Of a stretch of 64,000 nucleotides of DNA, positions 7,463-14,255 are shown in pieces. Source of the stretch: Marchantia polymorpha subsp. ruderalis. Taxonomy: Eukaryota > Streptophyta > Marchantiopsida > Marchantiales > Marchantiaceae. The stretch spans positions 15,274,501-15,338,500 of the forward strand of contig AP031356.1 in NCBI GenBank assembly GCA_037833965.1, written 5' to 3'. Numbering within the stretch: the stretch's first letter is position 1; each line of letters starts with the position of its first letter. The notes below the pieces were generated by a model that saw nothing but the letters and a program-made list of their open reading frames with translations, was not told the DNA's origin and ran no database searches. The position numbers and the translations under genes were made by a program.

Positions 7463-10018
7463 CTATCTACCACTCGCAGTATCTGCGCGAAACCAAACTA
7501 CTCTACTGCACTCGGCAGATCCGGTGCTGCGCCTCCTGCGCGCCGGACTGCTCCGCGTACTATCTCTACCCTGCCAGTCTTCCGACCGGCTGCGTAACCC
7601 CAGGCGTCGGAGCGCTGCAGTGACTTCCGACTGCAAGTGCGCCATAGTGTCGCGCGCACCCGACAGAAAAGTTTCTAATTTCCTTGCCACTCGCCGCCGA
7701 CTCCGACTGTCACCTTCCGTCAATGCCGCCGCCCGAAGCTCGAACTCCCGGAGTGTAACCCTCTCTTGAGCTGCCACCTCCCAATGGGTGTATCCGTTTA
7801 GACAACGAGTCACCCGTGCCGCCAACTCTCCTCGTGCCCTGCAGCTGCTCTCCACCTCTGCCAGCTGCATTTCTAAATCCGCACGTTGTGTCCTCAAATC
7901 CGAGCACTCGGTTTGCAAGTTGCACAACAACTCCTCATCCTCCTTCCGGGCTCTTTGACTTTCCTCTAAGGCGCGCGTCTGGCGCGCAAGCTCGGCTGCT
8001 AGGACTTCGTTCTGTCTCCGCTCCTCCTGCAGTTCCGACTCGATCTTTGCCCGTATTAGTTCGGCCTCCGCCTGACTCTTCGTCGCCGCATCCTCCTTCT
8101 GCTGCTGCAAGGCTTGGTACAGCTTCTGGGTGACCGCCAGGTGTTGTCGGAGGGCGGTGTTCCTATCCACATATACTCCGCATCTAGAGGCCCACCTTGC
8201 CACCTTGCTCCTCGTCCTTCGCCTGATTGTCTCCACATAAGACTGCGGTTTTAAGGCACTTCCGTATTTGGATGTCTTGCGATCCAGATATCGCAGGAGT
8301 GGAACTATCTGTTCGCACAGCACCCCTGTTGGCGTTTTCTGCACTGACTCCTCTTCTTGCTCTTCCGAGCTCGTATCATCCTCAGTCGCGAGGATTTCAG
8401 TCGCCACCGAATCCCTTGGCGACTCCCTGGAACTGTGGCGCGCAGCAGCTTCTGCTGCGACTGCTGCTCCACTGCCTGCTAAAATATCCAGGGCAGTGGG
8501 AGATCCCACTGCTTGAGCCCCTGTTCCGGCTCGATCTTCGGTTTGTGAAGGGGTCGACGCCGTAGTGACTTTTGTCACTCTTGCACCGCCCGCTTCTGCT
8601 GCCTGTCCTTCCGGCGCAATCTGCGCGGAAGGTGTCCTTGCTGAAGGTGCGTCCGCCGAAGGCGTCCGCACACTGGTCGTTGGCCCCATCCGTCTTGCAG
8701 TCGGCGAATCCGGCTGACTCTCTGTTGTCCGACTCGCAGTCGGCCGACCATTAGTTGTCCGACTGGGAGTCGGATACACCCTGCGCGTCTTGACTCCACT
8801 TGGCCTACTTGTTGGTGGCGTTCTTCCAGAAGTGCCTTCCGCCGAAGACGACCCTCTGAGGATTGTTGGCTCGTCAGCCAAACTCTCTCCCGCTTCCGGC
8901 CTGCTGTCCGGTTCAACGCGCCGTTCAGTTGGCCTTCCTTCCGTCTGTCGACCTTCAGTCATCCGACTCGCAGTCGGCCGGTCGTCAGTCCGTCCATCTC
9001 CTCCCGAAGGCCGTGGTGCCTTCTGTGCAGAGGTTTCTGCCGTCTTCCCTAGGACCTGAGCAATTATCTCTTCCTGCGTGAGATTCCGCCGGGTCGGAGT
9101 TCGCCTGGTCTCCTCAGTAACAGTTGGCATTCTGCGTGCCCTCTGTTTTGGTCGACTATGAGGCTCGGGGGTGGGCCGACCACGAGTCGGCGCAGCTGGT
9201 ACTTCCGGCTGCCTGTCCTCAGGTCTCTCATCCCACTTCCGCTTGCGCGGAATGCGCTCACTTCGACGTTCTTCTGCTGCTCTGGCTGGAGCCGGAGCCG
9301 GAGGCGTACTGGCAGGTTCCTCGTCCGGATCCGTGTCTACTTCGGCCTCCCTCGAATATCTACCTGGATAAGACCGGCTCAGCTGCGGAAACCGAGTTTT
9401 CTCAGCATTCGTCAAACATCCCATCGCCCGGTAAAACACGATTAAGTAAGGCGATAGATGATTGAGCGTTCCTCCCCTCTCTTCTTGCGCATGTTGGCGC
9501 GTCACCTTCCACAGAAGTCGTGCCCAATGCACCGGAGCTCCTGACAACACTAGCTCCACGAACTCTACCTGCCAACCATGCATGTAAGCGGTCTTGGTCG
9601 GCTGCAATATCTGCAGCAATGCTGTCGCGACATTTCTCCGCAATCGATCCTTGTAATCCCGAGTCCGGAAACCGTTCTTGGGATGTCTAGCCACCTTGAA
9701 GAGCTCATTGTAAGAGACTTCTTCCTCTTGGGACACTTTCACGCTGTCGGCCTCGAAGAGGAGATCCCCTTCCTCGCCGGCACACCTGCCCAACACCTGC
9801 GCCCAATTGCCAATTTCCCATCTCTCTGGGTGTGGGCGAAATCCGCGAGAAGGCTTGTGTCTCTCTTGCAGATACTCGCGCACCATCTCCGGACACGTCC
9901 AATTCCACCCCCATAGGAGAAAATCGAGCTTCAACCTCAACAGCACATCTTGAAACGCGCGTAGACCGATCTGCGGCACCCTGAGTGGAGACACTCGCAG
10001 CTGGGGAACCTTCGACAT
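7463..10018 (-). CDS. LTR-encoded accessory protein, 851 aa (A1 3' LTR copy)
   Basis: This ORF lies wholly inside the LTR. Not recognised as a known family. Residues 1 to about 230 form a conserved, globular-looking domain (PLRVPQIGLRAFQD, LDFLLWGWNWTCPEMVREYL, NWAQVLGRCAGEE, FRTRDYKDRLRR). Residues 230-565 are a Pro/Ser/Thr/Arg-rich low-complexity region. EQIVPLLRYLDRK (569-581) opens a coiled coil (about 620-740), and the tail ends with RRRRSTGSAECS. Start chosen at the ATG at 10018 because all A copies keep exactly 851 codons from there, while the in-frame extension to 10303 is frameshifted in A2 and A3. The spacing of Trp, MVREYL and WAQVLG recalls the plant-transposon domain of Athila env-like ORFs, which is only a suggestion. 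No signal peptide or membrane segment is seen, so an envelope role is unlikely. Confidence 0.85.
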   Translation of the reverse strand: MSKVPQLRVSPLRVPQIGLRAFQDVLLRLKLDFLLWGWNWTCPEMVREYLQERHKPSRGFRPHPERWEIGNWAQVLGRCAGEEGDLLFEADSVKVSQEEEVSYNELFKVARHPKNGFRTRDYKDRLRRNVATALLQILQPTKTAYMHGWQVEFVELVLSGAPVHWARLLWKVTRQHAQEERGGTLNHLSPYLIVFYRAMGCLTNAEKTRFPQLSRSYPGRYSREAEVDTDPDEEPASTPPAPAPARAAEERRSERIPRKRKWDERPEDRQPEVPAAPTRGRPTPEPHSRPKQRARRMPTVTEETRRTPTRRNLTQEEIIAQVLGKTAETSAQKAPRPSGGDGRTDDRPTASRMTEGRQTEGRPTERRVEPDSRPEAGESLADEPTILRGSSSAEGTSGRTPPTSRPSGVKTRRVYPTPSRTTNGRPTASRTTESQPDSPTARRMGPTTSVRTPSADAPSARTPSAQIAPEGQAAEAGGARVTKVTTASTPSQTEDRAGTGAQAVGSPTALDILAGSGAAVAAEAAARHSSRESPRDSVATEILATEDDTSSEEQEEESVQKTPTGVLCEQIVPLLRYLDRKTSKYGSALKPQSYVETIRRRTRSKVARWASRCGVYVDRNTALRQHLAVTQKLYQALQQQKEDAATKSQAEAELIRAKIESELQEERRQNEVLAAELARQTRALEESQRARKEDEELLCNLQTECSDLRTQRADLEMQLAEVESSCRARGELAARVTRCLNGYTHWEVAAQERVTLREFELRAAALTEGDSRSRRRVARKLETFLSGARDTMAHLQSEVTAALRRLGLRSRSEDWQGRDSTRSSPARRRRSTGSAECSRVVWFRADTASGR

Positions 10019-11374
10019 TGCGTTGCCTGCACACACACAAACGTTCTCCCTTTCGCTCGCTCTCTCACAATCGCCACTGCGCGTCGGCCACTCAAGCGCT
10101 GACTGCTCACTCTCTCTGCGCTCGTTCAAGATCGCTACTCCAATTCTTTCAAGGTCCGCCAAGATCCTTGCGCAACTCGTCTCCGCACTCTCTACTCTCA
10201 CTGCAGGTCGCTCCGCCCTTGCGCGTAATCTTGGAACTGGAAATCGCAAAGTCAAGAATGAGAGAATGAGACTGGAGCGCAGTCTTTTCTTCTCCGATTT
10301 CAAGAACGTCCAACGTTCTTACTGGTTGCAACGTACGCAGCCGGCTATACGGCTTAACGGTTCGCCCTTTGCATGCGCGAATTCACGTCTCCGCCTTGCG
10401 CGCATTCGCATGCTTAAACGTTGAATTCTCCCGCCGCCGCCACCTTCCGGACTCGAGTCCGCTGCAGGGTATACGTCGGCCCTGTTGTCTTTTCCTAACC
10501 CGCCCTTCTCCGGAGGCGTGTCGCCGCTGGTGTGTTCATTATCCGTCGGCGCCTTGCTGGAGGCGCACATCCAGCCGGAGCGAATTACGCCGGCGCGCAG
10601 TCGTACCGCCTATTTTGTCCTTTATGCCTCGTCCGTTGCTGCCAGCGCATATCCGTCAGCGCAACTCATGCCAGCGCATCCGGCCGTCAGCGCCACGTCG
10701 GAGGCGTACATCCGACCGGCGCTTTCCTTCCATGAACAGCCGCCAAGGGCGCTTCCGACTCTGAGTTGGTTTCCTCCTGTGAGCGCGTGATTCCGCCGAA
10801 GGCGCATCGCCGAGGGCGTACGGGAATCCTTTCCGGCTGTGAACCCTAGCGCGAACGGCGCATGTCCGGCTACGAGTTTTCCGACGCTCATAACTTCTCC
10901 ATTCCTGATCCATCTCTGGCGCTCTTGGACTCGTTAGAACGAGCGTCCCGAGCTCTTTCTAATGCAACTTCAACCAACTGGATCTACCGTGTATCCCGAT
11001 TGTTATGAAGGTTTTCCCTTTCCGCGCTAGCGGCGCTTCGCCGAAGGCGCACTCATGGTCGGATGCCTTTAGAGGTCCGGGCCCTTCCCCTGACGTCTTT
11101 AGCACAATCTCCTCCTGAGGTGTCTGCGCCGGAAGCGTAGCTTCCTTATACGCTAGAGGCGCGTGAGTAGAGATACCTCAAAAAGGAGCTTTTGCCGAAG
11201 GCGCCGAAGACGTTGGCGTTGGTACATCCGACTACGTGATTCTTTGTGCCCTCGTGACGATCTCATCAATCCACTCTATTTAGCGTACCCTTCTCTAGCT
11301 ACAAACACTGCTTTGGTACTAGTTTTCTGAAATTGTTTAAATTCTGCAAAAAAAACAAAAAGTGTGTTACCACA

Positions 11375-11387
11375 TGCCCCCCTCCTC
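11375..11387 (-). other. A1 polypurine tract (PPT)
   Basis: On the minus strand it reads GAGGAGGGGGGCA immediately before the 3' LTR start (TGTGGTAAC). This is the expected place and composition for the primer of plus-strand DNA synthesis. Identical in A2 and A3. Confidence 0.9.
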
Positions 11388-11411
11388 AATTGTGAGCGCC
11401 CACGCGAACAT

Positions 11412-14252
11412 TTACACGTGGTATTTCTTCAGACGCCATCCGTTCACGCGGGTGCCTAACCATTCTCCCGTCAGTTCTGCGAGTTGGATGGATCCATTTG
11501 GGAAAACTTCTATCACCTTGTAAGGTCCCATCCACCTCAAGTGGAGCTTGCCTGGAAATCTAGCATGTCTGCTATCGTATAGCAGAGCCAAATCGCCCTT
11601 CTCCAGCAGTACTGGTTTGAGCCTTCGATCGTACTTCTCTTTCCGCCTGAGTTGTAATTGCTTTGTCCGATCTTCGGCCTCTTGACGTCTTTCCTCCAGT
11701 GCCATTACCTCTTGCAGTCGATATGCCTGACTTTCTTCCGCGTCCAGCCTTCTCTGATCTAAGGTCCTCTTGGTAGGTATCTCGAATTCGATGGGTAAGA
11801 TCGGATGTTGCCCATAAACTAGGAAGTAAGGTGTTTGCCTGGTGGTGACTTTTTCTGCCGTTCTATATGCCCATAAGGCGGCCGGTAGCTTGGTGTCCCA
11901 GTCATGAGCATGGTTTACAGTTACCTTGAGGAGTATCTTACAGAGTAATCCATTGGACTTCTCTGTCAGACCATTTGCCTTTGGGTTGTATGGAGTAGTC
12001 TTCCGATGCTTAATCTGGAAGTGCCGCGTCAAACTCTCTATCACCTGATTCAGAAAGTGCGTCCCTCTGTCACTGACTATTTCTAGGGGGCACCCGTAGC
12101 GGGTGATGATTGATTCGAATAGGAACCGTGCCACTGCGGCTGCGTCATCGTGCCTTGTGGCTTCTGCCTCCACCATCTTGGTCGCATAGTCTGTTGCTAC
12201 CAATATGTAGCGCCTGCGCGTGCCTTTAGTGACAGGTTGTATTGGTCCCACGAAGTCGATCCCCCATTTTTCAAATGGTGCCAATGGCATGATTGGTGTA
12301 AGAGGCCATCTCGTGGTCGGAGTCGGCCTTCCCGTCCTCTGGCAGCTATCGCATTTGCGAACGTAGTCGTGTACATCTTTGAACATCGTCGGCCACCAGT
12401 ATCCTGCATTCACAATTTTAGTCACTGTGTTTCTGGTGGCGTAGTGACCACCAGCGTCTTCTGTGTGCATGGCTTTGACAACTCGCGGTACTTCAGACTC
12501 CTCTAGACATCTGCACAACCTCTCGTCTGCCATTTTCTTGAACAAGACCCCCTGTTGAAGCTGGTAAGGTCCCGCTTTATGAACGAAGACTGTGCGCTGC
12601 TCCGCATCCAATCCTTCCGGACATTGGAGTGTGAGCAGAAACCTGTATAAGTCCGCGTACCTGGACTCATGGCTGGCGGACAACTGAAAAAGTTGTTCGT
12701 CGGGAAAATCATCCACTACTTCCTCCTCTATGGGTTCGGTCCATAGTCGGGAGAGGTAGTCCGCGTTCTCATGGTGAACGCCTTTCCGTGTCTGTACAGT
12801 GTAGGTGAATTCCTGCAGCAGTAGTACCCACCTGGCAATTCGTCCGGACAGATCCGCCTTCTTCACCAGGTGCTGTAAGGCGTAATGATCTACATGAAAC
12901 ACGAACTCATAGCAGATCAAATAATGTCGGAACTTCTTACAGGAGTACACCATTCCCAACGCCTCCCTCTCAGTTGTCGTGTACTTCTTCTCTGCTGCTG
13001 ACAACTGACGACTCGCGAAGTAAATCGGGTAGTCTTTCTTGTTGTCGTCCTTCTGACTGAGAACCACCCCGATTGCAAACGCCGACGTGTCTACATAGAC
13101 ATGGAAAGGTCTGTTCCAATCCGGACTTCTCAGAACCGGAGCAGTCGTCAGTTTGGCCTTGAGCGTTTCAAAGGCCAGCTGTTGCTCCTTGCCCCACACA
13201 TAGGGTTCATCCTTCTTAAGCAGCTTTGTCAGATCGGCTGCCAAGATGGCATACATATTTATGAACCTTCTGTAATAACCTACATGGCCAAGGAAGGCCC
13301 TCAACTCACGCAGATTCGTTGGCGGCTGCAGTTCGAGAATAATCTTCACCTTCTCTACATCCACTGCAATGCCATCGGACGAAACTCGGTGCCCCAGCAG
13401 GATTCCGCTGGTCATGAAGAAGAAACATTTCTCAGGGTGTAAGGACAAGCTGCTCTCCCTACATCTGTCGAACGTTTGCCGAAGATGGTTAAGGTGCTCC
13501 GACCTCTTACCGAAGACACAAAAGTCGTCGATGAAAATTTCTAGGAACTTCCTCAGGTGCTCTTGGAAGATGTTTGTCATCATCCGCTGGAACGTCGCTG
13601 GCGCGTTGCACAGACCGAACGGCATCTTGTGATAAGCATAGGTTCCCCAGTCGGTTGTGAAGGTTGTTTTGTCCTTGTCCTGTTCCCTGATGGACACCTG
13701 GTTGTAGCCGGAAAATCCGTCTAGGAAACTGTAGCATTCATGCCCTGCTACATGGTCCAGAATAGAGTCCGTGAAAGGAAGAGGGTGATGGTCCTTCCGC
13801 GTTGCTGCGTTCAGCTTCCTGAAGTCCTGACACACCCGGATCTTACCCGTCAGTTTCTTGGGCACGATCACGATAGGCGACACCCACTCGCTACTGAGTA
13901 CCGGGTAGATGATTCCTGCGCTCAGGTACTTATCGATTTCGTCCTTCACCAATAATGAATATTTTGGGTTGAGCCTGTATTGGCGTTGGCGAACCGGAAC
14001 TGCCTCGTCCAACAAGTCGATTCTGTGCTCTCCATACCTTGCAGGTATGCCTTTCATGTCTTCAATCCTCCATGCGAAGACATCCTCATATTGGCGAAGA
14101 AACGCCTGTACCCTGTTCAACTCTTCTCCTTGTACCTGGCTTGACACCTTCAAGCCTTTACCTGGACTGAGCTGCAGTTCGCAGCAATCACTCGGGTCAA
14201 CAATCCCCTCTGTGTGACTGATCTCGCTTCTGCCCAGTCCGGCTGCTAGTTG
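11412..14252 (-). CDS. pol: A1 Pol: reverse transcriptase, RNase H, integrase (readthrough product)
   Basis: Numbering starts at the TTG codon at 14153; 33 more codons are open upstream to the Gag stop, and no ATG lies there. RT occupies about 55-265, with catalytic D145 (FLDGFSGYNQ) and FIDDF (D209, D210; the F-x-DD form is typical of Tat/Athila). RNase H follows with D355, E397, D422 and D465 (NADYLSR). Integrase has the zinc ligands H563, H570, C601 and C604, catalytic D633, D695 and E731 with exact D,D35E spacing, and a C-terminal GPY motif (877-879). It copies the RNA and inserts the cDNA. It is in the same frame as gag-protease, separated only by the TAG at 14255-14253, so it should be made as a Gag-Pol fusion. 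All catalytic residues are intact. Confidence 0.95.
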   Translation of the reverse strand, partial: QLAAGLGRSEISHTEGIVDPSDCCELQLSPGKGLKVSSQVQGEELNRVQAFLRQYEDVFAWRIEDMKGIPARYGEHRIDLLDEAVPVRQRQYRLNPKYSLLVKDEIDKYLSAGIIYPVLSSEWVSPIVIVPKKLTGKIRVCQDFRKLNAATRKDHHPLPFTDSILDHVAGHECYSFLDGFSGYNQVSIREQDKDKTTFTTDWGTYAYHKMPFGLCNAPATFQRMMTNIFQEHLRKFLEIFIDDFCVFGKRSEHLNHLRQTFDRCRESSLSLHPEKCFFFMTSGILLGHRVSSDGIAVDVEKVKIILELQPPTNLRELRAFLGHVGYYRRFINMYAILAADLTKLLKKDEPYVWGKEQQLAFETLKAKLTTAPVLRSPDWNRPFHVYVDTSAFAIGVVLSQKDDNKKDYPIYFASRQLSAAEKKYTTTEREALGMVYSCKKFRHYLICYEFVFHVDHYALQHLVKKADLSGRIARWVLLLQEFTYTVQTRKGVHHENADYLSRLWTEPIEEEVVDDFPDEQLFQLSASHESRYADLYRFLLTLQCPEGLDAEQRTVFVHKAGPYQLQQGVLFKKMADERLCRCLEESEVPRVVKAMHTEDAGGHYATRNTVTKIVNAGYWWPTMFKDVHDYVRKCDSCQRTGRPTPTTRWPLTPIMPLAPFEKWGIDFVGPIQPVTKGTRRRYILVATDYATKMVEAEATRHDDAAAVARFLFESIITRYGCPLEIVSDRGTHFLNQVIESLTRHFQIKHRKTTPYNPKANGLTEKSNGLLCKILLKVTVNHAHDWDTKLPAALWAYRTAEKVTTRQTPYFLVYGQHPILPIEFEIPTKRTLDQRRLDAEESQAYRLQEVMALEERRQEAEDRTKQLQLRRKEKYDRRLKPVLLEKGDLALLYDSRHARFPGKLHLRWMGPYKVIEVFPNGSIQLAELTGEWLGTRVNGWRLKKYHV

Positions 14253-14255
14253 CTA
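14247..14255 (-). promoter_or_regulatory. Stop-codon readthrough signal TAG-CAA-CTA between gag-pro and pol
   Basis: The gag-protease stop is followed by CAA CTA, which fits the CAR-YYA rule of TMV-type (type I) leaky UAG codons. The frame after it stays open for 33 codons into Pol, with no alternative ATG. Conserved at 38206-38214 (A2) and 60514-60522 (A3). Confidence 0.82.

Larger units (their letters stand above)
6503..11374 (-). repeat. A1 3' LTR (4872 bp)
   Basis: In element orientation it begins TGTGGTAACACAC and ends GGGTTATTACA. U3 is 11374 down to about 7400 and contains the LTR ORF; R-U5 is about 7400 down to 6503 and has no coding content. The ORF-free 5' part of U3 (10304-11374) is GC-rich, with GGCGCTTCGCC-type palindromes, a copy of the GAGTTATGAGCGTCGG block (10881-11014) and, right at the start, a poly-T tract ending in GCAG (11344-11366). 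R-U5 has CTCGGAGG repeats (6660-6715) and a CA microsatellite (6740-6758). Confidence 0.96.

Noticed and set aside
10019..10303. N-terminal extension of the A1 LTR ORF by 95 codons
   Set aside because: It is open in A1 only; A2 and A3 have frame-changing indels there, so it is probably leader sequence.
11412..14153. Pol as a separate gene starting at 14153
   Set aside because: The first codon there is TTG, no ATG is nearby, and the frame is open back to the gag TAG. Readthrough explains it better.
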